A DNA stretch of 64,000 nucleotides from Pleurodeles waltl (taxonomy: Eukaryota; Chordata; Amphibia; Caudata; Salamandridae), in NCBI RefSeq assembly GCF_031143425.1, contig NC_090444.1:1349622323-1349686322 (forward strand), written 5' to 3'. Within the stretch, counting starts at the first letter, position 1; every line of letters starts with the position of its first letter. This document shows positions 30,717 through 41,150 of the stretch, piece by piece. The notes beneath the pieces are model-generated. The model had not been told where the DNA came from, did not search any database, and worked only from the letters and a program-made list of their open reading frames with translations. Made by a program: the position numbers and the translations under genes.

Positions 30717-32345
30717 CACGCCACTCTATGCCGCAACAATGTAACACTCAAGGTTATTCTACTCTACACCACGACATGGTACACTACTCCACTGTATGCC
30801 ACTCTACGCCACAGTAGGCCATGCCACTCTACCCCTCTCCATTGTACTCTGTTCTACAACACTCCATCCTGTGGTATTCCACTCTACAACATTCCACTTT
30901 ACGCCACTACACTGCACTGCACTCTTCACCACTCCAGTCTATGCTATTCCACTGTACGCCACTACAATCTATGCTTTACACTCTACTCTTCTCCACGCCA
31001 CTCAATTCTACCCCACTCTTGTGTACGCCACTTCACTCTGAGCCAATCCACTGTATGCGTCTACAATGTACCTCACTCCACTCTATGCCAGTCCACTTTA
31101 CAATTACTCCAGTCTATGCTGTTCCACTGTACACCCCTACAATGTACGGCATCCATGCCAAACTACTTTATGCTACTCCAATTCATACCACTCGACTCTA
31201 CCTCACTCCAGTGTATGCTGTGCCACTCCAGTATATGCCACTCCACTCTACTCCATTCCACTGTACGCCACTACACTGTATCTCAATCCACTCTACGCCT
31301 GTCCACTCTACAAATTCCACTGTACACGATTCCACTCTATTCCACTACACTGTACACCACTCCAGTATACGGCACTCCACTCTACTACAATCCACTGTGC
31401 GTTATTACACTGTACATCACTCTAATCATGCCACTTCACTCTACTCCAACCCACTTACCCCCACTGCATTGTACATTATTCCACTGTATGCCAGTCTACT
31501 CTACGCCACTCCAGTGTACGCCACTACACTGTACCTCACTCCACTCTACACCATTCAACCCTAGAACACACCACTGTATGCCACTACACTCTGTGCCAAT
31601 ACAATGTAACACATTCCACTGTATGCCACTCCACTCTGCACTGTTTCACTGCATGGCTCTCCACTCTATGCTATTCCATTCTGTGCCACTCCACTCTACA
31701 CCACTCCACTGTATGCCACTCCGCTCTATGCCACTCCACTCTGTGCCACTCCAATCTACACCATCCTACTCTATACCACTATACCATATGCTAGTACCCT
31801 CTGCACTGCTCCACTCTATACCATTCAACTGTACACAACTCCACTCTTGCCACTGCACTCTGTAATATTCCACTTCATCCCACTTCACTGTACACCATTC
31901 CACTATATCCTGTTCCAGTCTACGACACTCCACTGTACAAAACTCCATTATTTGCAATGCCACTTCACTCTACAATGCTCCACACTATGCTATTGTTCTG
32001 TATGCCACGACAATGTACCTCACACCTCAGTACATCGCTCCACTCTTTGCTACTGCGTGCTATGCTACTCCACTGTATGCTATTACACTCTGCATCACTC
32101 CACTCTACATCACTCCACTCTACAATACTCCACCCTACAATATTCCACTGTACCCCATTGTACTGTACAATTCTTTACTCTACCCCACTCCACACCACTC
32201 CACTCTGTTTCACTGCACACCACTCCACTGTATCACATTCCACTTTATCGCACTCCACTCTGCGACACTATACATTACGACAACTCTCCTCCACTGTACT
32301 GTACCATACCATACTCCACTTAATATCCCTCTACTCAACAACAGT
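30717..32345 (+). repeat. Pentamer-based satellite array 2
   Basis: It has the same unit structure as array 1 and is longer (1.6 kb). The marker AACACTCAAGGTTATTCTAC is near 30737-30756. A 405-codon frame (30648-31865) translates to a Ser/Thr/His/Leu/Pro/Cys-rich periodic peptide, and two other phases are also open for hundreds of codons. This is the signature of a stop-free repeat and not of a protein gene. Confidence 0.85.
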
Positions 32346-32399
32346 AAACTCTATGAGTTCGAAAACATTTTCATTTCAAATTAGAAACCATTGAAATTC

Positions 32400-32727
32400 A
32401 ATAAAAAAGACAGAGGTTAAACTTTTGTTATAGTTAGAAAAACTATTCATTTGCACACCTCCATACAGTGTATTCAACTCGGTAGCCAGAGTATATTAAC
32501 TTTAACTCGCCACTGTACCATACACTGTTCTCACAACAGAAATGATATGCAATGTCATAACTTGTATTGTAAATAATATTTTAGATGTTGTAACTGATCT
32601 AATATAAAAGGGTATAAGCAGTGTATGGAGAAGATGTGAGTTATAATTAATGTAGTGTGGCTACTGAGTTGAATACATTATGTATGGAGGAGCGGTAATT
32701 ATAATAATTTGAAGAAATTGGCTATCT
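32400..32727. repeat. Palindromic repeat family, copy 1
   Basis: The left arm (CACCTCCATACAGTGTATTC, AACTCGGTAGCCAGA) pairs with the reverse complement of the right arm (CTCCTCCATACATAATGTATTC, AACTCAGTAGCCACA), with the centre near 32560. The sequence also resembles the interrupted palindrome at 36200-36870 (shared GTTCTCAYAA, AATGTCATRA). No ORF is seen. Confidence 0.65.
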
Positions 32728-33045
32728 CCAGTTCTACTGATTTTTTGTTGTTGATTTTTCTTTGTTTTTTTTGTTTTGGTCTCAATTTATTACATTTTAC
32801 TCTATTTCTCTAAATTGGTGTGAAATCTTCTTGTATTGTGTTTTCACTTTATTACTGTTTAGAGTGCAGTATTAATACTTTACACATTACCTCTAAGATA
32901 AGCCTGACTGCTTTTGTGCCAAGCTACCAGAGGATTAAGCACAGGTTAATTTGGAGTTTCCTGTGACTTCAACCTGACAGGAATTGCGGTTGCTTCTTGA
33001 GGAGGATTTCACCTCCCTCAACCAGTTACCCAGTTTCTTATAGGC
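32728..33045 (-). repeat. Inverted fragment of the long LTR-like repeat
   Basis: In reverse complement it matches the first about 310 bp of the LTR-like repeat at 33253-33560. Shared blocks are AATACTTTACACATT, CCTCTAAGWTAAGCCTGACTG and TGCCAAGCTA (as read here). The two fragments face each other across a 207-bp spacer, so the pair could form a long stem. Confidence 0.75.
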
Positions 33046-33252
33046 ACTGTTTATTGAATCTTGATATAACTTGCTCCTTCTTGGAAAGTTTAGGGGTGAT
33101 CCATCAAGCAGGGGCTAAGATAAAAGGGTAGATCCAAAAACTTTGAATTTTCCATGCTAATTCTAATAGAAAAATGTTGTCACAGCTATAGAATAAATGG
33201 CAAAAACAAATATTGCATCAAATTTGGCAAAAAGTTAGTCTTGCAAAGCTTG

Positions 33253-34945
33253 CATTAGAAATTGGGTTTCTGGTTGACTGGGGTATGAGCCCTGGTCAAG
33301 CAGTAACCACAATCCTATTCAGGATAAGGAGCAAGCAAACCCTAACTTAACCTGTGCTCACCCTCTGATAGCTTGGCACAGAGCAGTCAGGCTTAACTTA
33401 GAGGCAATGTGTAAAGTATTTGTGCAACAGTAAAACAGCGAAGAAATCACACAACAAGATACCATACCTGGTTAGAAAGATAGAGATTAATTTAATTAAA
33501 TAAAACAAACAAAAAACAAAGTGACAAAAATCCAGTTAGTAGAACTGGAGTTTTTGAATTTCAAAGTTTAAGTAAAATAGCGTCAAAAAGCGTAAAGCAC
33601 CAACTGCGGGTAGCTGGGCTTGCCAGCCTGGGACATATTCAAATGTCCAAGCCAAACGTGATAGTGCACGGGCCAGCTACGGGGTCCCAGTTAGGTCAGT
33701 TGAACCAAAGTACCTTAAATTCTAGGTTGGGGGACCGTTGCGTGGATCCATGTTGAAGATGCGTTGTGCAGCAGAGGTGATGTATTGGCTCCAAGATGCT
33801 ATGGGGCTGCGGTGCAAGGCCCTGTTGCGTTATTATCGAGAATGCTGTTGACTGGGCTTGCGATGTGAAGTAGGGTGTTGAAGATGCATGGCGCAGCAGA
33901 GACGATGTATTGATTCTAATGAGTAGTGAAGCTGCAATGTGGAGGTCTGGCGTCATCGTCGAGGCTGCCCTTGATGAGGCATGTGAGGAGCTAGTGCCAT
34001 AAAAAGTGTTACGCAGCAGTGGTTCAGAAGGAGATGCGTCGGTCCAAAGTTGCTGGATGCTGTGGTGATGTAAGTCTTTGCGACTGGTCCAACCCACACA
34101 GTAGCGTTGATGTGTTGGTCCTGCTCAGATTTCGCTGTGCAGTAGAAGATTCATTGGTTCTGAAAGTTCTGCAGAGGCAATGCACCTTAGGCCCGCATCC
34201 AAGGGTCCAGGTCTCGGGTGGCATTATTTGGGAGGGTAGATTCACAGATGGCGGAGTCCAGCAGCAGGGTTGTTGGAAATCTGTTATGTCACTGAGACAT
34301 CAGATAAGGAGGCCAGCCAACTAGCGCTTGGAACCACTCTGGGTTCTGGGTTCAAGAGTTGTAGGTCCAGTCCCTCTCACTCGGGCAGGAGAACAGCAGG
34401 TCAGCATAACAGAGCAGGAGTCTAGCAAAGTAGCAGTCCTTGTAGCAGCACAGCAGTCCTTCTCCCTGGCAGAGTATCCACAGGTCCAGTAGTGAAATGA
34501 AGTAGTGGAGTCTGAGGTCCAGTACTTGCCCAGTGGTGCCTTTGAAGTGGGAGAGACTTCAAAGACTTACTTTTGAAGTGTTTAGAGATCCCCCCTCCAT
34601 ATCCTGGCCCCAGACTCACCACGGGGGGTATGCAGTGTTTTATGTGGAGAGAGGACACAGCCTATTCAGGTGTAAGTGAGGCTGTGGCCAGCTTCTCCCT
34701 CCCATCCTGTCAGGCCAGGATAGCACATCAAATCACATTTAACCTCCCATTGGGTGTGGCTGCCTAGTAGGAATACACAAAGCCCAGCTGCCAACTACCC
34801 CAGACATTTGATCAGAGACAGGCTACAGGCACCAAATGGCTAAACCAGAAAATGCCAACATTCTAAAAGTGGAATTTTCAGAATTGCAGTTTAAAATGTG
34901 ACTTTACTATAAGTCAGTATTTTTAAATGTGATTCCAGAGACGCC
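33253..34945 (+). repeat. Long LTR-like repeat, copy A (3'-truncated)
   Basis: It starts with TTAGAAATTGGGTTTCTGGT and aligns with 55722 onward. Shared landmarks are GTGGCACAGAG-x2-TTCAGGCTTAACTT (about 33372-33397 here, with small changes), CTCTGGGTTCTGGGTTCAAG near 34335 and GTCCTTGTAGCAGCACAGCAG near 34436-34456. Similarity fades near 34945, well before the TAACA end of copy B. No coding sequence is present. It is most likely the remnant of a solo LTR of about 2 kb. Confidence 0.7.
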
Positions 34946-35819
34946 AGACTGGAAGAATTTGCCATGCCATAAATGATATAATATGATATAATATGTGAGG
35001 TAAACAGTCCATGGCAGGGGTGCAGGTTAAAGTTAGTTCAGTAAATTATAGCTGGTGAGTCGTTATTAGTTTTACCTTATTTCAACACCTAATTACATTG
35101 TTAATTCAACCTTTTTTCAGTGACAAAAATGTGTGTACATAATTATATTCACTGAAAAACTATTGTTAAACTATAACTAGTGTCCTAAAGTTACTTAACA
35201 GCACATCTTGTAGTTTCTCCAGATATGTATAACTATAAGTATAACTATAACTGCTGAATGTCTATGGTTTTGTATGAGTAAAGCGTCAACCTAACTATAA
35301 CGCCCCTGTAACCTTTGTTTTTTCCAGTGAATTTGTATTTTTTTTATGTAAATTAATATCTAATTACCGCACGTTAATACTACCGCCCTGCAGCCAAGCC
35401 CCCCACATGCATCCAACCCTAAGCTGTGCACGGCGTTTGGCTTTGCGCAGCAGGGTTTGGTGTGTTAGCTTTTTTCTTTTTTTTTAAACACAGATCCTCC
35501 TCTTGTTTACACTGGGGAGGGGACTGCACTGAGCACCGTGATGGACCCAGGATCAGCAAAAAAAAAATACTTGGGTGATGTTTGCCCATTAGGGGTCCCT
35601 TGGGGACCTCTCCCTCTCTCTTATGGCGTCAAGATACCTGTATCGTGAACCCTTATGTTAGTTAGGTTCTTATTCTTTTTTCCTCCCCCGTACTGATAAA
35701 GAAAATGGCGGCTGCAACTTTCCTCTCAGGTTGCGGCTAGCCATTCGGGCCTTGCTTTTCACCCGGATCTGCGGACCCTCCGCAAGTAGATCCGGGAAGG
35801 CTCCATGTCCCCAGGTACA
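34946..35819. other. Non-coding stretch, no gene
   Basis: AT-rich sequence with short ACTATAAC/TATAACTA repeats at about 35165-35300. A GATATAATAT duplication lies at 34976-34995 and T-rich tracts near 35340 and 35470. No protein motif or RNA gene was recognised. Confidence 0.45.
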
Positions 35820-36110
35820 CAAATTTATTTTTCCTTTAATATCTCCAAAACTACTGATGAGATTTACACCAAATTACAGAAAGATCTTTCTGGACCAAGA
35901 TCTAGCCTGCTACCAAATTTGGTTTAATTCCGTTAAGCGGTTCGAGCTGTATTTGGGTCTAATTTCCCTATGGGAAATTGCATGGGGAAAACGTGTTTTG
36001 GGACACCTCCTTTTTCTCAGCCCCCACTTAAAGGATTATCCTGAAACTTTGCAGACAGCACCCAAAGTGACCAGGACACTAGTTTTGAAATTTTCTGAAC
36101 GTTTGTCAAT
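35820..36110 (+). repeat. Dispersed repeat family, copy 2
   Basis: It contains CCAAATTTGGTTTAATTCC and GTTAAGCGGTTCGAGC, then GGGAAATTGCATGGGG and AACGTGTTTTGGG, followed by CCTTTTTCTC and GAAACTTTGCAGACAGCACC. The same order appears at 40150-40335 (plus) and 28360-28590 (reversed). A 156-codon frame through it (35731-36201) is not kept in the other copies. Confidence 0.6.
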
Positions 36111-36199
36111 CGCGCTAAAGGTACAGGCAAAACAAAAACCACTCTTCCTAAGGAAACTAGGTCCTAACTATAACTATGTAACAGCTATCACCAGTAGGT

Positions 36200-36870
36200 A
36201 GTATGTATATATATTTTTCGATGAAAAATTACTTAGGAAAACATATTTTATTTATTATTTCAGTTCAAAACCAATTTAAACTACACAAAACTTTATAACT
36301 TAGTAATAATTTGCACCTCGAACAAAAATGTACTATAACTCATGCACCTTTGTACACAGTGTTGCTAGCTTGCTAGCCAGACTAAATTAACTACAACTCG
36401 GCCCTCGACCATGCACAGTATTCTCATAAACAATGTAATTTGAGATGTCATGAGTATTGTTATGAATGCTATGATTTAAGCATGCTATAAGTGATGTAAT
36501 ATGAATGGGTATGAGTGATGCATGGGGAAGGCACAAGTCATAGTTCATTTAGGGCCTGATTTAGAGATGGTGGAGGGAATTACTCCGTCACGAACATGAC
36601 GGATATCCTGTCTGCCATATTATAAGCCCATTATAGCCTATGGGAATCGTAATACGGCAGACAGGATATCCTTTAGGTTTGTGACGGAGTAACCTGTCCT
36701 CCAAACTCTAAATCAGGCCCTTAGTCTGGCTAGTGGTTGAACAGTACTGTGTATAGAGATGCACAAGTTATAGTACATTTTGCTCGGGGCACAAATTATA
36801 ATTATCAGTTAAAACTGTAACTTTTCAATTTTGTTTAATCTAAGTTGATTTTGTGTAGATATAATTAATT
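36200..36870. repeat. Palindromic repeat family, copy 2, interrupted by a MITE
   Basis: The left arm (about 36310-36390) has AATGTACTATAACTCATGCA and GCTAGCCAGACTAA. The right arm (36724-36800), in reverse complement, has AATGTACTATAACTTGTGCA and ACTAGCCAGACTAA. Between the arms lies sequence related to 32520-32640 plus the MITE at 36552-36720. No ORF. Confidence 0.68.
36552..36720. mobile_element. 169-bp hairpin MITE with TTA target duplication
   Basis: Its two halves are near-perfect inverted repeats of about 80 bp. Both ends are GGGCCTGATTTAGAG, with the internal TTACTCCGTCAC and GGATATCCTGTCTGCC blocks mirrored. The flanks are TTA at 36549-36551 and 36721-36723. The ends and the 3-bp TWA duplication fit PIF/Harbinger MITEs. 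The family differs from the 68-bp MITEs except for the GGGCC ends. Confidence 0.85.
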
Positions 36871-36908
36871 AACTTTTTCTAACAAAACAATCCTAAATTT
36901 TTTTTTTT

Positions 36909-37691
36909 TTATTGAACTGGTATTTTTCTAATTGTATGGGATTTTTTATTGGAACCTGGAGGTGAATTCAAACTTGCTACATACACCCTATGCAATAAAG
37001 TTATTTCCTGTGGCAACGTAGAAACAGGAATGAGAAAACATGTGCAAGCAATTAATTCCACCAGGTTGGTGCGTGAGAAAATGAAGCGGTAGAAAGAGAT
37101 AGAAGAGGCTGAAGCAGAGACATCGGCAGTGCCCACCTCATTGGTTACTGCAACAGCCTTAACTACTTCTGCTTGATCACCACCTCCTCCCCCGCCTGCT
37201 GCATCTGTCCCTCCAGTACCAACATGCAATTCTGCGGCTCCATCAGCACCTTCACCAATACCCGGTGCATCTGCCCTCAAATAGTACCTTCTCATGGTAA
37301 CGCAGTGCCAATACATCCTTTGAGGCAGAATCAGGAATTTATAGAGCAATATGGCAGTACAGCAACAGAATGTTTCTTCTGCAATACTGGCATTGTTGAG
37401 GGAGAGAGAAATATGATAGTCTATCATGAATATGTCATGGCGCACCATGTCCTCCCCAGCAGTTTTTTTGCCTTTGTTGTCATCTTGTTTCCTGTTGAGA
37501 CTATTGTTTTGGTTGGTCCGGTTGACCTTTTTTTTTACAAAAAAGTTATTTTCAGATCTAACCAAAAAGATAAAGAACTTCTTCCAATGTGAACCACATT
37601 TTTCAGGTTTCAGAAATACTAAATTGCAATTAATAGAGAAATAAATAGTAAATGTGAGGTAAGTTAAGCATGTGCCATATGCTGACTTCAT
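36909..37691 (-). other. Unassigned 260-codon open frame, coding status doubtful
   Basis: The minus-strand frame is open for 260 codons in an AT-rich area. Its translation has a glycine run (GGGGGG) and Ala/Gly-rich tract at about residues 165-185, an N-terminal hydrophobic stretch, and no domain I know. The plus strand of the same stretch has short readings that look equally protein-like (for example REKMKR followed by an acidic EEAEAE tract, then a proline run), interrupted by stops. It may be a decayed transposon protein on either strand, or chance. I assign no function. Confidence 0.25.
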
Positions 37692-38122
37692 AGAGGTTGG
37701 TAAGATAATAATAGACTACTACAGTGATATTTGTTTGTATTTAATAAACAGAACACAAAGTCAATCCGTCATTGTTTTCCTTTTATGTGTTTTCAGATAT
37801 AACTACCATTTCTGTTAAACTACTATGTCCTCATTTAGAACATTTACTATCATATGGTAGTAGTTATGAACTTTTGTTTTTTTAAAGTTCTTGGCATGTA
37901 TGAGTATCTAATTTTTAGTAATTCAGTTTGTAGTAAGAGTAGACAATGTAGGGTAGTTTATTTAATGGTTCATGCTGCTAAGCCACTAGGAGCAGTAATT
38001 AGACAAGATAAATTAGAGCTAGTAACTCTAGACACATAAATATTAATTACGTGATTAGGAAACATTTCCCTGTGCCCTCTCATCCTCTTACATACTGCAA
38101 TGTAGGTTCATAAGTAGTACAT

Positions 38123-38341
38123 TCACATATTCAATTTTGGTTGTTGAAGTCCATGATCTACATATTCCTTTATGTATGTTTTAATTTCTCTTTGTTCCCT
38201 ATTTAATTGACATACTAAGTTATCTAAATTACGTGCGTCCTCTATGATGTGGTCCATTGCATTTAGAACCTCATTCAAGGCAACCACAGCTTCAGTATCA
38301 ATAGTTGATTGTCCAACTGGAGCAGCAGTCCTGGAAGACAA
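38123..38341 (-). other. Unassigned small open frame with coiled-coil character
   Basis: This 72-codon frame has a regular heptad-like pattern and high acidic/basic content (ALNEVLNAMDHIIEDARNL, NREQREIKTYIKEY), unlike the low-complexity frames around it. The frame is open further upstream to about 38400. It might be the C-terminal part of a transposon-encoded DNA-binding protein, but no motif proves it. Confidence 0.25.
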
Positions 38342-39984
38342 AGTAATATTAGTAGATGGAGTATTGCGTTGAATTTCTGCATTAATATTGTTTTTGTTTT
38401 CTTCTTTTTATTGATTGAGCATCTATAAGTATGTCTAAAATAATTCAGGCAATGTAATGCCATTTTTTATAAACATTAAAGCTATCCTTGTAGCATTGAA
38501 AGGGACCTACACGTTTTTCTTTGTGCCTTGGTTTCAATAGTTGAAGTGTTAAATAGTAAACTTCTTTCTTTTCTTCTATGTCACTATTTAGTTTCGGATG
38601 ATGAATGAGGGTAGATTTACTATCATGTATTAAACATCTGTTGGTACCTTGTACTCAACATTTACCAGTGCTGATATCTTCTGTCACTTTCTTTCTATAT
38701 GAGTTAGACTGAGCAACTTCATAGAGGAATAGTTTTTCTAAACATGGACTTCTCTTTGAGTAGTATGTGTCCAACAATTTGTTTTCAAAATGTCTTTGTG
38801 AGAACAAAATGTACAAGACATCACATTTCAGGTAGGCTTTTCATAACTCTTTGACTTCCTAATCTGATTTCTTATCTTGTTTTCTATTTATTATCATTGT
38901 CATGCGACCACAAAAGTGTGTGTCAAATGCCTTTCTAATACCTGTTAAATCTAACTGCTCTAGACTGGTTTATTTATTTGACCTCATTTTGGTTTTTGGT
39001 AGTGTTGTGCTACATCAGTAGCCCAAATTGTATTTGCACCAATAAGTGTCCTCCTTGCAAAATTATGTTGTTGGTATGGTGTAGTTTCCTAATGGTCAGT
39101 TGTCTTTAGGTCTTTATATATTTGTTTGTCTGAACCTGTGTTCCTTATTCTTGAATGTCAGTGTGTGTGCAAGATGGTTAGAGTTTGTTTATTTGGGCAC
39201 AGTTTCATTCTTTGGGTCAGATAGCGTGCCAAGAAAGTAGGTGTTGAAAATGATATAGGTTTGAAAGGAGTTGAAATAACATGGATTGCAGAGGTTTGAA
39301 ATGGAATCACTTACTCCCTCTACTTTCCTCTGTTAGTAAAGATGACGATTCCCACTTAATAGTTATCCACTGTGGTGGCAATTATCTGGAAATTGAGATG
39401 AAGGAGACATTTTCCATCTTAATGTCTATATTTCCACATGTACATTTTGTGTTGTGAAATATTTGTCAGACAAAAGTGGTAGTTGTCTTCTATAAATGCT
39501 GCTACATCTGAAAAGACTGAAAGACGTGAACGAAGCAGTGTCAGCATTTCTTCGCGATCATAAAATGTTTTCCATTTTTCATCTAAATATAAAATATGAC
39601 ACTGCAGCACTGTATCATCCTGTTGGAGTATGTTTATCTACCTATGGAAACCATATTTTTATTTCAAACCTAAAAACTTGGATTGACAAACATATATAAA
39701 TGTGTTTATTAAAAAAAGGCTGTATTAAGAGCTAACCAATATTAAGTCTAATTTTATTTTGTCACGTATGTATATATATTTTTTTATTCTAAAATAACAA
39801 CAGTACTATCTAGATAATTTCAAGGTGATATTGTGGTACGTCGTAAGCTTATTTAAAAAATATATATATCAATAAAAATATTTTCCCTAACTCTACAGAC
39901 TTTGCTAAACTACCTCCTTTCTTCCAATCCATTAAAAAAGAGCAATAAGTTATATTTCACCTTCAAACACAGAACAAAAACAAT
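38342..39984. other. Non-coding AT-rich stretch, no gene
   Basis: Both strands carry frequent stops. A 63-codon minus frame at 39419-39610 is not recognisable. No repeat arrays or RNA genes were seen. Confidence 0.45.
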
Positions 39985-40335
39985 GTGTAATCTAAACAAT
40001 ATGGCTGCCTTTTTATTTTAGAGGGCTTTCATGATCCAATAATATTGTGTTCATGATAGCCATGTACCACAGTGTGCCGCATCCCAATACATCACTACAT
40101 TCTTCTCTCTTGTTACTTAAAAAAACTGAACAAATTAATTTAAAACAACAAAGAGAACCCTTTCCACACCATAATCCATATTCCTATCAAATTTCATGTA
40201 AATCTGTTTAGCAGTTTCGCAGCTATGTCTGTTTAAAAAGTCTGTGGAAAATGCATTGATTGAAAAACTTGTTTAGGGGCCCACTTTTTTCTTTGCACCC
40301 TTTTACCTAACCACCACAAAACTTGGCATTGTCAG
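39985..40335 (+). repeat. Dispersed repeat family, copy 3, with a palindrome-arm segment
   Basis: 39985-40090 in reverse complement resembles the left arm of the palindrome at 29925-29997 (ACTGTGGTACATGG and AAAGGCAGCCATATTG against ACTGCGGTACATAG and AAAGGCAGCCATGTTG). 40150-40335 carries the core also seen at 28360-28590 and 35820-36110 (CAAATTTCATGTAAATCTG, GAAAATGCATTGATTG, TTTTTTCTTTGCACCC). So palindrome arm and core are parts of one repeat unit. Confidence 0.6.
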
Positions 40336-41150
40336 CCAATATAGAAAAAATAAATGTTTTTCACAGAATAGTTTTATTTAAATAGCATGCACAAAACCCC
40401 ATTAAGGGCTTTTACATAATATGATTTTTTTTTTAATAACCAATTTTATTATTTTTTAAAACATGAGAACACAACAGGGGAAAGAAAAGGGGAAACAAAC
40501 ACATGCCTGTGAATACATGATAGCCCGATTGAAAAAGGCAGGGCAATAGCTTCCCGCAGTCGATGACTGTCCCCCTCTCTCCAGCAGAACATGATAACAT
40601 ATTTCACACAGGCAGCCCTCTGTGAGTCCGCCACTTCCCCCAGATTTTCTCATATTTCTGGGGACAGCCCTGCACTTCGTAGATTGGTTTTTATAGTTGA
40701 GAGCACCAGTCCACTCCGGATTGCTACTTCGAGAGTGACGTCACCATCTGGCTTCTCCAGAGCTGTGCAATGTCTCCCTTGGCCACCAGGCTGGCGACCC
40801 CTTTGAATATTCGATCAGCTCTCCACCAGCTCCTTCAGAAGACTCAGCAGCACGACTATTGCATTCAATTCAGTGGGACACCACAGGACCGTCTATCTCC
40901 TGACCACCCCCACCCAAAATGGACGCATCTTCAGACACTCCCATTCCACGTGCAACAGGTGCACCCCCAGATGACCACATCTCCTATAAGCAGGGGGGTC
41001 CCCGGGCAAATATTCCCCCACCAAGGCCGCCCACCTGTCCCGCAGCCTGGTGAGGCTATTAGGCGCATTAGTAAGCAAGGATCGGTAGATCTGGGTAATG
41101 GCACCTTTCCCCAAGCGCCCCGAGAACAGCTTTGCCTCAAGTGGCTGTGA

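Noticed and set aside
30648..31865. A 405-codon open frame that looks like a large repetitive protein
   Set aside because: It lies entirely in the pentamer satellite. Other phases are equally open, and the composition follows the DNA repeat. There is no start context or domain.
28858..32345. A CRISPR-like or regularly spaced repeat array
   Set aside because: Units are 5-15 bases, degenerate and without spacers. The genome is eukaryotic.
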